NCBI GenBank assembly: GCA_018267965.1
Contig: JAFDXK010000005.1
Span: forward strand, 496,001 to 560,000
Origin: Bacteroidota bacterium
GTDB lineage: Bacteria > Bacteroidota > Bacteroidia > Chitinophagales > Chitinophagaceae
Length of the DNA stretch: 64,000 nt
Direction: 5' to 3'
This document shows, piece after piece, positions 38,817 through 46,517 of this stretch. The notes under the pieces were generated by a model. That model worked only from the letters and a program-made list of their open reading frames with translations, did no database searches and had not been told where the DNA came from. Both the position numbers and the translations under genes were made by a program. Each line of letters starts with the position of its first letter. Position 1 is the first letter of the stretch.

Positions 38817-39191
38817 ATGGAAAATACAACTAAGAAATACGGCAAGGCATTATGCTTCCTTCCTTTTTTCTGCTACGCAGCATGGTTCATTTATTTTTTA
38901 GCGGTAGTAGTCACACCATTTAGCTGGGGCAACCAAATTGGCATGATTACGAACATGATGCAGAACTACGGCGGGTTATTCATCACCCTTGCACTAAGTA
39001 CAACAATAACGGCAACAATACTTGTGTACTTTATTGTACACATTGCACGCCTGCAAGAAATGGAGACACTCGAAAAAATCGGGTGGATTGTATTCATGAC
39101 ATTTTTGGCACCGGTAGCCTTTATTGTGTTCTGGTATATGGAATTGAGTCTTGAGCCGGAAAACATCAAGGTGCATCCCAGCATCACCTAG
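38817..39191 (+). CDS. Hypothetical three-helix membrane protein
   Basis: 124 aa from ATG 38817 (MENTTKKYGKALCFLPFFCYAAWFIYFLAVVV). Three hydrophobic segments, and a C-terminal tail after FIVFWYMELSLEP. The upstream in-frame ATG at 38751 adds an unlikely tail and precedes the promoter box. Family unknown. Terminator follows at 39216. Confidence 0.7.
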   Translation: MENTTKKYGKALCFLPFFCYAAWFIYFLAVVVTPFSWGNQIGMITNMMQNYGGLFITLALSTTITATILVYFIVHIARLQEMETLEKIGWIVFMTFLAPVAFIVFWYMELSLEPENIKVHPSIT

Positions 39192-39215
39192 CAGAGGCTA
39201 TCTTTATCAAACATC

Positions 39216-39239
39216 AAAGCTGCCATGTGCAGCTTTTTT
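39216..39239 (+). terminator. Intrinsic terminator
   Basis: AAAGCTGC pairs with GCAGCTTT around CATGT, followed by TTT. Confidence 0.85.
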
Positions 39240-39289
39240 GATTTTCTACCCGAATATTCAGTAAATTACAAGTACCAAAACCAATGTAT

Positions 39290-39874
39290 ATGAAGAAACT
39301 TACAATGGCATTGTTGCTATGCTTAGCCTCTTTCTTTTCTTACGGCGAAAAAATAAGGCTTGTGATAGATGCCGCCCATGGTGGTAGTGATGCGGGTGCA
39401 GTCTCTGCTACCGGTGAAAAAGAAAGCGAACTCAATTTACAGTTTGCTCAAGCATTAGAAAGCTATGCTAAATCTAAAGGCATTGATGTAGTAATGACAC
39501 GCAACAACAATGAACAAGAACCTACTTTGGACGAAAGAACCGTTACACAAACTGACGCTGGCACCAAAACCGTATTAATATCTTTTCATACCGGTGTAAG
39601 CACATCAAAAGAAATGCGTGGTGGTTCTGTGATATATTCTAATACAGAAGGTTCAAAAGAATTAGCGGAAAAATTAACCAGTGCTCTCAATAGATTGAAC
39701 AACGTAGCAACAAAAATGGAACATAAGAATATCAAAGTACTTAGAAACAGTACTGTTCCTGCAGTATCTGTTAGTGTAGGCTATATCAGCAACAACACAG
39801 ACTTAAAAAAACTTAAAGACAGCGGCACACAGCAGGAACTGGCCATGCTTATTGTGAAAGCTATAACAGAATAA
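39290..39874 (+). CDS. Amidase_3-like protein lacking the usual catalytic Glu (copy 1)
   Basis: 194 aa with a signal peptide (MKKLTMALLLCLASFFSYG). The fold is that of zinc N-acetylmuramoyl-L-alanine amidases: zinc ligands are the His of VIDAAHGGSDAG, the Glu of GEKESELNL, and the His of LISFHTG. Active enzymes then end with PAVLVExGFLSN; here the segment reads PAVSVSVGYISN, so the catalytic Glu is Ser. Only the bare catalytic domain is present, without SPOR or AMIN domains. It may bind peptidoglycan without cutting it, or use another residue. Copy 2 follows 101 bases later. An ATG at 39284 is also possible. Confidence 0.85.
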   Translation: MKKLTMALLLCLASFFSYGEKIRLVIDAAHGGSDAGAVSATGEKESELNLQFAQALESYAKSKGIDVVMTRNNNEQEPTLDERTVTQTDAGTKTVLISFHTGVSTSKEMRGGSVIYSNTEGSKELAEKLTSALNRLNNVATKMEHKNIKVLRNSTVPAVSVSVGYISNNTDLKKLKDSGTQQELAMLIVKAITE

Positions 39875-39949
39875 GAACCAACACTTTTATACCACAGGCT
39901 GTCTTATAGGCAGCTTGTGTTGTTTTATACTGGCTTGAATGGCTTTTTG

Positions 39950-39957
39950 TATCTTTA
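39950..39957 (+). promoter_or_regulatory. -7-like box (TATCTTTA)
   Basis: 18 bases before the ATG at 39976, so copy 2 of the amidase-like pair probably has its own promoter. Confidence 0.45.
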
Positions 39958-39975
39958 ACCATTGATATTACGATT

Positions 39976-40584
39976 ATGAAGAAAATATTATTTATACTAC
40001 TTACTATAATAGCTCCGGCTATAGGCTTTAGCCAGAACAAGGTGAAGCTGATAATAGATGCAGGGCATGGTGGCAATAAAGACCCTAAAGATGCCAAATC
40101 GAAATACGGCGATAAGGAAAGTGATTTTTGTCTTGCGTTTGCACAAGCATTATACGACTATGCTAAAGAGAACAACATAGACGCTGTGATGACACGCACC
40201 AAGAAAAACCAATCCCTCACCTTCGACCAACGCAGTGGTTATAAATCAGAACCGGGTGTAAAGACAGTATACATCTCTTTCCATTTTCATGCAGAAACGG
40301 CACCTAACATACGCGGAGCAGAGGTATGGTATTCTAGCAAAACACCTAACGCCAATACTTCTAAAAAACTGGCGGAAAAGTTAAAGGCTTCTTTTGAAAG
40401 ACTGAATGATTATGATGTGTTCATCAGAGACAAAGAAGCGGTAGTATTCAGCAAAAATGATATGCCCGCTGTCATCATCATGGGCGGATACCTGACCAAC
40501 GATACAGAGCTGAAACATTTCAAAGATGAAGGCTATCAGAAAGAGATGGCTGTGATGATAGTAAAAGCAGTGAACGAATTATAA
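39976..40584 (+). CDS. Amidase_3-like protein lacking the usual catalytic Glu (copy 2)
   Basis: 202 aa with a signal peptide ending near GFSQ. Paralogue of the upstream gene: IIDAGHGGNKDP (zinc His), GDKESDFCLAFAQAL (zinc Glu), VYISFHFHAE (zinc His), RGAEVWYSS. The C-terminal motif reads PAVIIMGGYLTN, so the position of the catalytic Glu is Met. That both copies changed this residue, to different amino acids, while keeping all zinc ligands suggests an altered function rather than decay. Followed by a bidirectional terminator. Confidence 0.86.
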   Translation: MKKILFILLTIIAPAIGFSQNKVKLIIDAGHGGNKDPKDAKSKYGDKESDFCLAFAQALYDYAKENNIDAVMTRTKKNQSLTFDQRSGYKSEPGVKTVYISFHFHAETAPNIRGAEVWYSSKTPNANTSKKLAEKLKASFERLNDYDVFIRDKEAVVFSKNDMPAVIIMGGYLTNDTELKHFKDEGYQKEMAVMIVKAVNEL

Positions 40585-40606
40585 ATTCACAACTTAGCTT
40601 AAAAAG

Positions 40607-40632
40607 AAATAGCGGCCGTTGAGCCGCTATTT
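40607..40632. terminator. Bidirectional terminator
   Basis: AAATAGCGGC pairs with GCCGCTATTT; T tract on the plus strand and A-rich flank on the other side. Serves the convergent amidase-like and E2 genes. Confidence 0.88.
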
Positions 40633-40651
40633 TTATTTGTAGTACTTACTA

Positions 40652-41917
40652 TTACGCTAACATTGTTACAGGATTCTCTAAGTATGACTTGAGCGTTTGC
40701 AGGAAACGTGCCCCTACTGCGCCATCTACGGTACGGTGGTCGCAACTGAGGGTCAGTTTCAGCAATTGCCTTACTACTACCTGCCCGTTCTCTACTACAG
40801 GCGTAGGCGATATCTTACCTACTGCCAGTATGCAGCTATCTGGAGGGTTGATAATAGCAGTAAACTCGTCTATATCCATCATACCGAGGTTAGATATAGT
40901 GAAGGTATTGCCTGTAAATTCCTGTGGTTGAATCTTTTTATTCTTAGCCTTATCTGCCAGTTCTTTCGCTTCTGCTGCTATTTGAGATAATGATTTCTGG
41001 TCGGCAAAGCGAATAACAGGTACTATCAATCCTTCTTCTACAGCTACTGCACTACCTATATGTATATGGTGATTCTGACGAATGAAATCGCCCATCCAGC
41101 TACTGTTCACTTCAGGGTGTTGACGCAATGCCATTGCACAGGCTTTGATGATAAGGTCGTTGAAAGAAACCTTAACAGGTGCCACATCGTTGATGGCTTT
41201 ACGTGCTTTTATCGCTTCATCCATCGTTATCGTCATACGCAGGTAGAAGTGAGGCGCAGAGAATTTGCTTTCAGCCAAACGTTGCGCAATGATTTTACGC
41301 ATTTGTGTGAGCGGTGTATCTGTATGCCCTTCCTGCCCTACTGCTACAGGGGACATTACCATAGCTTTCTTTTGCGGAGCAGCAGATGGTGTGAAACTAT
41401 CTATATCACGTTTGATGATACGGCCGTTATCGCCGCTACCTTTTACCTGTGATATATCTATACCTTTTCCTTCTGCCAGTTTCTTAGCCAGCGGTGAAGC
41501 TTTTACTCTGTCATCGCCCGAATGTGCAGGAGCAGCTTCTTGTACCGGTGCAGGTGTTGCAGGTTGAGATGCGGTTTGTGGTGTTGCAGTTGGTGCAGCG
41601 GCTTTTGCAGGTTCAGTTGTTGTCGGTGCAGCTCCGGCATTAGCCTTATCAGCGTCCAGTATGCTTTGAAAATCCTCTCCCGGTTTACCAATAATAGCCA
41701 TGATACCATTAACCGGTACGCCCTTACCTTTCTCTACGCCCACATACAGAAGGGTACCATCTACATACGGCATTACTTCCATAGTAGCCTTATCGGTTTC
41801 TACTTCTGCTATTACATCGTCACTCTTTACTTTGTCGCCTACTTTTTTGTGCCATTCAGCTATCACACCCTCTTTCATCGTATCGCTCAGCAGCGGCATT
41901 CGTATCGCTTCAGCCAT
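40652..41917 (-). CDS. pdhC: Dihydrolipoamide acetyltransferase (pyruvate dehydrogenase E2)
   Basis: 421 aa. One lipoyl domain (Lys43 in VETDKATMEV), an Ala/Pro/Thr linker (~85-135), a peripheral subunit-binding domain (KASPLAKKLAEGKGIDISQVKGSGDNGRIIKRDI), and the acetyltransferase core with catalytic His and Asp in LSCDHRTVDGAVGARFLQ. Transfers acetyl from E1 to CoA. E1 and E3 are not adjacent. Substrate is pyruvate most likely, as opposed to branched-chain or 2-oxoglutarate, from the MEVMPYVDG lipoyl type; symbol is provisional. Confidence 0.9.
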   Translation of the reverse strand: MAEAIRMPLLSDTMKEGVIAEWHKKVGDKVKSDDVIAEVETDKATMEVMPYVDGTLLYVGVEKGKGVPVNGIMAIIGKPGEDFQSILDADKANAGAAPTTTEPAKAAAPTATPQTASQPATPAPVQEAAPAHSGDDRVKASPLAKKLAEGKGIDISQVKGSGDNGRIIKRDIDSFTPSAAPQKKAMVMSPVAVGQEGHTDTPLTQMRKIIAQRLAESKFSAPHFYLRMTITMDEAIKARKAINDVAPVKVSFNDLIIKACAMALRQHPEVNSSWMGDFIRQNHHIHIGSAVAVEEGLIVPVIRFADQKSLSQIAAEAKELADKAKNKKIQPQEFTGNTFTISNLGMMDIDEFTAIINPPDSCILAVGKISPTPVVENGQVVVRQLLKLTLSCDHRTVDGAVGARFLQTLKSYLENPVTMLA

Positions 41918-42022
41918 AAGTTCAGTCTAATTGGTTTTGAGCCTCAAAAGTAATACAATTGAGCCTCAGATTTACCAGATTTAACTGATTAAACTTGGTT
42001 ATATATTATCAATAATGTAATA

Positions 42023-43846
42023 CTAAAACTCCACTGCCAAATTCAGCCCGGTATATAGCTTACCCAAGTTGGGGTTTTTCTCCACCATAGCTTCAAATAT
42101 TTCCTGTTTGGTAGGCATCTTAACCTGTTGTTGTGCGGCTATGCTTTTATCTTCGCGCACTTCGGTAGTAACGCGCAGCATCTGAATACCCGTACCCTTT
42201 CGGAAATAATCTATAAAGATATTTCTGTTATCGCGGGCATAACTATCTGTGAAATCTGTTGGTGACACGATGATGATTTGCTCGGGCGGAGCAGCCTGTG
42301 CACTCATAAAGGTGAGCTGTGCATACAGTACCGATTTATTCTCCGATTGTATCTGTTTCTTATACGCCTCCCAAAGTTCATCCACTACCTCTTGTGTCAG
42401 TTCTTTGGTTTCTATCCCTTCCGATTCTCGTATTTTTTCATTGATCTCTGCATCCAAATCATTCATCAGGTTTTTGCTGATGCGCTTTTTGTTGGCAGCA
42501 AAATCAGGTACCTGTGGTTTATACGAAACTGTTTCGGTTGGTATCGGCCTTTCATACGTCACAGGTTGCTCTGCTACTTTTGCAGGCGCTTGTTGTGGAG
42601 TAGCTACAGGAGCAGGAGGTGGAGGTGGAAGCGGTGTATATGCCTGTGGTTGAGGTGCTGGTGCAGGAGCAGCCATTGGCTTAGGCGCCGGAGGTGCACT
42701 TGCTACGCTATCAAAGTTTTTTTTTACATCAGCCGAACCGGCAGCCGTTACTTGCAGCAGATAGCACAGCTTTATCAGGCACATCTCTACATGCAGGCGC
42801 TTGTTGGTAGCGTTCTTATAATTCAGCTCGCTATCGTTCAGCACATTCAGCGCAGAGATAATAAATGATGGTGGTGTCTGGTTGGCTTTTTCGTTGTAGA
42901 TAGGTTTGTGGTCGTTAGGTACGTCTAACAGCCTAGCCATACGAGCATCTTTACACAGCAACAGGTTGCGCATATGTTCTGCCATACCTTCTATTATCAC
43001 ATCGCCTTCAAAACCTCGTTCCAATGCACTATCCAGTTGCAGCAGCGTACTGCTTACATCCTGGCTGAGAATATGGTCGGTTATCTTGAAATAATAATCG
43101 GCATCCAGCAGGTTCAGGTGCTCCATCGTACTTTGGTACGTGAGCATACCATTGGTAAAACTCACTATCCTATCCAGCATACTAAGGGCATCACGCATAC
43201 ATCCTTCGCTTTTTTGGGCGATGATGTGCAGTGCTGCTTCCTGTGCCACTACACCCTCTTTGGTAGCAATGCTGTGCAGATGATTTACGATATCGTGCGT
43301 GGTAATGCGCTTGAAATCGAATATCTGGCAGCGGCTGAGGATGGTAGGCAGTATCTTATGTTTCTCCGTAGTAGCCAAAATAAAAATGGCATACGGCGGT
43401 GGTTCTTCCAGCGTCTTTAAGAAGGCGTTGAAAGCCGAGGCACTGAGCATGTGCACCTCGTCTATGATATATATTTTGTACTTGCCCGCCTGTGGTGCAA
43501 AACGCACCTGGTCGGTAAGGGCGCGGATGTCATCTACCGAGTTATTACTGGCAGCATCCAGTTCGAAAACATTGAAAGAAGTATTGTTCTTAAAGCTCTG
43601 ACAAGTGCTGCATTCGCCGCAGGCTTCCATATCGGCCGTTGGCTTCTCGCAGTTGATAGTCTTAGCCAGTATACGGGCACAGGTGGTTTTACCCACACCA
43701 CGCGGACCGCAAAACAAATACGCATGCGCCAAATGATTGTGACGGATAGCGTTTTTGAGCGTAGTGGTAATATGCTCCTGCCCCACCACGGTATCAAACG
43801 TTTGGGGGCGGTATTTACGGGCCGATACTATATAATTCTCTGACAT
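42023..43846 (-). CDS. dnaX: DNA polymerase III subunits gamma/tau
   Basis: 607-aa clamp-loader ATPase. Walker A GPRGVGKT (47-54), four-Cys zinc module (NCEKPTADMEACGECSTCQ), Walker B IIDEVHMLS, sensor SRCQIFDF. Domain III then leads to a Pro/Ala/Gln-rich linker (about 385-435) and a tau-type C terminus that may contact DnaB and the polymerase. No slippery heptamer was evident in a quick read, so a separate gamma product is not supported. Last housekeeping gene before the repeat-rich island. Confidence 0.95.
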   Translation of the reverse strand: MSENYIVSARKYRPQTFDTVVGQEHITTTLKNAIRHNHLAHAYLFCGPRGVGKTTCARILAKTINCEKPTADMEACGECSTCQSFKNNTSFNVFELDAASNNSVDDIRALTDQVRFAPQAGKYKIYIIDEVHMLSASAFNAFLKTLEEPPPYAIFILATTEKHKILPTILSRCQIFDFKRITTHDIVNHLHSIATKEGVVAQEAALHIIAQKSEGCMRDALSMLDRIVSFTNGMLTYQSTMEHLNLLDADYYFKITDHILSQDVSSTLLQLDSALERGFEGDVIIEGMAEHMRNLLLCKDARMARLLDVPNDHKPIYNEKANQTPPSFIISALNVLNDSELNYKNATNKRLHVEMCLIKLCYLLQVTAAGSADVKKNFDSVASAPPAPKPMAAPAPAPQPQAYTPLPPPPPAPVATPQQAPAKVAEQPVTYERPIPTETVSYKPQVPDFAANKKRISKNLMNDLDAEINEKIRESEGIETKELTQEVVDELWEAYKKQIQSENKSVLYAQLTFMSAQAAPPEQIIIVSPTDFTDSYARDNRNIFIDYFRKGTGIQMLRVTTEVREDKSIAAQQQVKMPTKQEIFEAMVEKNPNLGKLYTGLNLAVEF

Positions 43847-43942
43847 CTTCTCTTAGTCAAATGTAAAGCAAAAAAGGCCGCTGATTCATAAGATTTTTTT
43901 GTGATGGCTGGGAGTGTTGATAAGGTGGGAATATTACATAAT

Positions 43943-43962
43943 TCGTCATTGCGAGGAAGCAG
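43943..43962 (+). repeat. Half copy of palindromic repeat (left arm only)
   Basis: TCGTCATTGCGAGGAAGCAG: the left outer arm of the island's repeat. It supplies the last codons and the stop of the small minus-strand gene that overlaps it. Confidence 0.75.
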
Positions 43963-44164
43963 CTTTCACCGCTTTGGGGCTAATCTTTTTCATCATATAC
44001 CTGAATGCTTTATCTACCACTACAGAATAAGATTTATGGGTAAACTCTTCTGAGGAATTATCTCTCTTGTCAAAAATCATCAGGTGCATCTCTCCGTCAT
44101 CATTCATATCGAGTGCTACCGTATATAGCTGCAATATATGTTTCAGTTTGGTGGTGCTGCGCAT
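43946..44164 (-). CDS. Small conserved protein with repeat-derived end
   Basis: 72 aa (MRSTTKLKHILQLYTVALDMNDDGEMHLMIFDKRDNSS). Small alpha/beta protein without signal peptide; the pattern resembles a short conserved Bacteroidota family of unknown function. The final codons (AASSQ, stop) come from the repeat arm at 43943, so insertion of the repeat replaced the original C terminus. Its start overlaps nothing; divergent from the gene at 44240. Confidence 0.65.
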   Translation of the reverse strand: MRSTTKLKHILQLYTVALDMNDDGEMHLMIFDKRDNSSEEFTHKSYSVVVDKAFRYMMKKISPKAVKAASSQ

Positions 44165-44226
44165 AAGAATATGAAGGTAAAGAAATACTGGTGTGATTAT
44201 TCAAGGGGTTCAGTTAAGATTTTTTC

Positions 44227-44234
44227 TACTTTCG
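44227..44234 (+). promoter_or_regulatory. -7-like box (TACTTTCG)
   Basis: Only 5 bases before the ATG at 44240, implying a leaderless or near-leaderless transcript. Confidence 0.4.
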
Positions 44235-44239
44235 TAAGT

Positions 44240-44431
44240 ATGAACCGAGTATTAAAACTTATATACCCTATTATTCTATTAATAGCTGGCTGGCTAATGC
44301 AAGGTATTGCTTGGGGGACTAAGGGTATACCTGCTCATTGGGGCGAGACTATACTGCTAAGCGGAATGATATTATTCATTTGGGGTATGGTAGTTTTAAT
44401 CAAACGTTTTATTAACCTGTTTCGTAGTTAA
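44240..44431 (+). CDS. Two-helix small membrane protein
   Basis: 63 aa from ATG 44240 (MNRVLKLIYPIILLIAGWLMQGIAWG). Two transmembrane helices joined by TKGIPAHWGET, ending in a basic RFINLFRS. An in-frame start at 44138 would overlap the divergent gene and run through the promoter box. Function unknown. Confidence 0.62.
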   Translation: MNRVLKLIYPIILLIAGWLMQGIAWGTKGIPAHWGETILLSGMILFIWGMVVLIKRFINLFRS

Positions 44432-44883
44432 ATTTCAACATAGAGAGCCAACCAATCCCTATTCTCGTCATTGCCTCTCTACTATCGTCATTGCGAGCGT
44501 AGTATTTATCTCATAAATACGCAGTGTGGGAACTTTTCTCATGGAGCGAAGCGGAATAATCTAATCCAAACTCATTCGCGCTGTTCTACTTTCTGTTCAT
44601 TTCTTTTTTGCACGAAATTATATTCTCTACCGCCCCGTCTTGAGCTTCGCTCAATCCACCCCGCCTAAGCAAGGCGGGGAGTTTTTAGTGTTGTTACTTC
44701 TTATGCTCTCCTCCTTGCTTAGGAGGAGTACCCGAGAGAAACGAGGGGGAGGTGGTAGAATAAGCAATGACTTGAGAGGTGTTTTATTTTCCTCCTCCTG
44801 CACCTCCTCGCAGAGGAGGACAGATATTTGTCCCCCTCACTGAGGGGGTAAGGGGGAGGTGGTAACGCAATGACGGGAGTGGG
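44432..44883. repeat. Gene-free block of composite hairpin repeats
   Basis: 452 bases with no supported gene. It holds a partial repeat (44464-44476), a full palindromic repeat copy (44485-44562), and four GC-rich hairpins: TTGAGC/GCTCAA (44639-44653), CCCCGCC/GGCGGGG (44659-44679), CTCCTCC/GGAGGAG (44708-44728) and CCCCCTCA/TGAGGGGG (44832-44848). The tail GGGGGAGGTGGTA occurs twice (near 44745 and 44853), so a second repeat family is also present. Confidence 0.8.
44485..44562 (+). repeat. Palindromic repeat copy 2
   Basis: Left arm TCGTCATTGCGAG, inner hairpin GTATTTAT-CTC-ATAAATAC (44502-44520), then GCAGTGTGGGAAC and a diverged right arm ending GAATAATCT. Confidence 0.8.
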
Positions 44884-45330
44884 TTATTTTTTATAAGCCA
44901 ATAACATACTGCCGTACAACTGTATTTTTTCTGACTGAGGCGATGTTTGGCATAATTCATTTATGGCTTCGTCAATAATCCTGTATTCTTCATCTGTGTT
45001 TATCTTGCCACGTTTTTCTATTCTTAAAACATCTTTTTCAAGGTCAATATCGTCAAGGTCTTTGCCAAACTGCTGCTTTAGTATGGCATTTAGTTCTTGC
45101 CTTTGAGCCGGGTTTAAATCTTTTGCACTACTTACAAAATCACGAAACGCCTCTTTCATCCCCCTGTATGTAAGACTTGGTGTAGGCGCATTAGCTGTTT
45201 TAAAATGTTCAATACTTGACAAATATACTCTCTTCATTTCCTCATTAGGTGTTATGGTCGACAAGTATTGTTGAAAGGTAATACACCACGCCCGCATATA
45301 CTCTGTTTCGGCTGTATAGTCTTTCTTCAT
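44884..45330 (-). CDS. Hypothetical helical cytoplasmic protein of the island
   Basis: 148 aa, predicted all-helical and charged (ETEYMRAWCITFQQYLSTITPNEEMKRVYLSSIEHFK ... FVSSAKDLNPAQRQELNAILKQQFGKDL). No domain recognised. Its start is 20 bases from hairpin A (45351-45400). It and the AAA ATPase at 46518 are on the same strand and may have been neighbours before the cassette between them arrived. Confidence 0.65.
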   Translation of the reverse strand: MKKDYTAETEYMRAWCITFQQYLSTITPNEEMKRVYLSSIEHFKTANAPTPSLTYRGMKEAFRDFVSSAKDLNPAQRQELNAILKQQFGKDLDDIDLEKDVLRIEKRGKINTDEEYRIIDEAINELCQTSPQSEKIQLYGSMLLAYKK

Positions 45331-45350
45331 AAGGGTAAGTTAGGTTTTTT

Positions 45351-45400
45351 GTCCCGTTTGTCCCATCGTCCCTGCTCACATTTTGCGGGACAGTGGGACA
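45351..45400 (+). repeat. TGTCCC hairpin, copy A
   Basis: GTCCCGTTTGTCCCAT at one end and GGGACAGTGGGACA at the other, able to pair in part. Nearly the reverse complement of copy B at 46467-46516. Confidence 0.8.
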
Positions 45401-45413
45401 GAAGTATTACTCC

Positions 45414-45464
45414 CGTCATTGCGAACAAAATATTTCATTATGAAATATGCAGTGTGGCAATCTC
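45414..45464 (+). repeat. Palindromic repeat copy 3 (left end of cassette 1)
   Basis: CGTCATTGCGAAC, inner hairpin ATATTTCA-TTA-TGAAATAT (45430-45448), then GTGTGGCAATCTC. The conserved tail ATGAGTA follows. Confidence 0.88.
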
Positions 45465-45490
45465 ACTAGATGAGTACAATATATTGCACG

Positions 45491-46327
45491 TTAAATAGAT
45501 GCTTCATAATCTAAACCATTAACGCCTAACTCATATAATTTAGGATAAACAATTTTTAAAATTTTACCGCTCACCTTTATGTAACCTCTAGGTTTACCTG
45601 AAAGCTTAGCAGAGAAACCGATACCTGCTCTTGAAATATTCTCGCCAGCATCTTCTAATACTTTAGTTACCAATTCTTGCTGAGAAAAGTCAAATAAAAT
45701 TTTAAACATTGCATTATCAACTATACTAGGTTGTCTGGAATTTGATGTTCCTATTTTATTTATTGCATAAGTTAATTCTTCCAGTTTGTCAAGTATATAC
45801 TTTTCGGTATCTGTACTGTTTTTTATTGCAATCTCTTTCATTATACTTTCCTCGATACCATCGTAGATAGGATTATTAGGCTTTTGTTCTTTCAAGCATG
45901 TTTCAATAGCAGCTTGCAGTTTAGGCTTTAAAACATCAACGCCAATCATATCATTAGTATAGAAAATCGTATTCTGTTGAGCAATGTCAAAAGGCAAAGA
46001 TGTTCCGAATTCAGCAAGAATAACAACAGGTTTACGTGTAGCATGCCTTACAGCTAACTCATACATTACATTAGGGTTTAATTCAGTTAAATTAGCTATG
46101 ACTATATCATCTTCAACAATCCTTTGTATTATCTGTTTGGTTATTGAACCTGTAATATCTATTTGATGTGCAGCATAACCTTTAATATCTAATTCTGCTA
46201 ATACAGGTAAAATAACAGCTTTAATCAAACCGTCAGTTTTTATCCTTGTATCAGAATTATCGTGCCCTATAGGTGTTATAATAAAACACTTTTTTTCTTT
46301 TTTGACTTCTGTTTTCTTGGTTGCCAT
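45491..46327 (-). CDS. Nucleoside 2-deoxyribosyltransferase/TIR-like nucleotide-binding protein
   Basis: 278 aa from the ATG at 46327 (MATKKTEVKKEKKCFIITPIG). Motifs FIITPIG (15-21), GY.AHQID.TGSI (50-62) and ANLTELNPNVMYELAVRHA (78-96), with Glu90 as the likely active-site Glu, are those of the deoxyribosyltransferase/TIR-like fold found in several bacterial defence effectors. The C-terminal half (~130-278) is helical with a small beta region and unassigned. An ATG at 46345 lies upstream, but the box TATATTTG begins inside its codons, so the downstream start is preferred. Flanked by inverted repeats on both sides. Defence function is only a possibility. Confidence 0.8.
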   Translation of the reverse strand: MATKKTEVKKEKKCFIITPIGHDNSDTRIKTDGLIKAVILPVLAELDIKGYAAHQIDITGSITKQIIQRIVEDDIVIANLTELNPNVMYELAVRHATRKPVVILAEFGTSLPFDIAQQNTIFYTNDMIGVDVLKPKLQAAIETCLKEQKPNNPIYDGIEESIMKEIAIKNSTDTEKYILDKLEELTYAINKIGTSNSRQPSIVDNAMFKILFDFSQQELVTKVLEDAGENISRAGIGFSAKLSGKPRGYIKVSGKILKIVYPKLYELGVNGLDYEASI

Positions 46328-46336
46328 AGACAACAA

Positions 46337-46344
46337 ATATACCA
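46337..46344 (-). promoter_or_regulatory. -7 box overlapping the alternative start
   Basis: On the minus strand TATATTTG lies about 9 bases before the ATG at 46327 and overlaps the codons of the longer start. Confidence 0.45.
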
Positions 46345-46375
46345 ATAATTACTGCTGTATAACCACTCATTCCCC

Positions 46376-46459
<84 letters not shown>

Positions 46460-46466
46460 AAGAAAT

Positions 46467-46516
46467 TGTCCCACTGTCCCACAATTTTGGTCACAGGACA
46501 ATGGGACAAACGGGAC
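46467..46516 (-). repeat. TGTCCC hairpin, copy B (inverted relative to A)
   Basis: TGTCCCACTGTCCC ... GGACAATGGGACA, a ~13-bp stem with one wobble. It lies 1 base from the stop of the AAA ATPase gene. Confidence 0.8.
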
Positions 46517-46517
46517 A

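Noticed and set aside
42278-42868. Long open frame (196 codons) antisense to dnaX
   Set aside because: Cys/Trp/Arg-rich, low-complexity translation caused by the Pro/Ala/Gln linker codons of dnaX.
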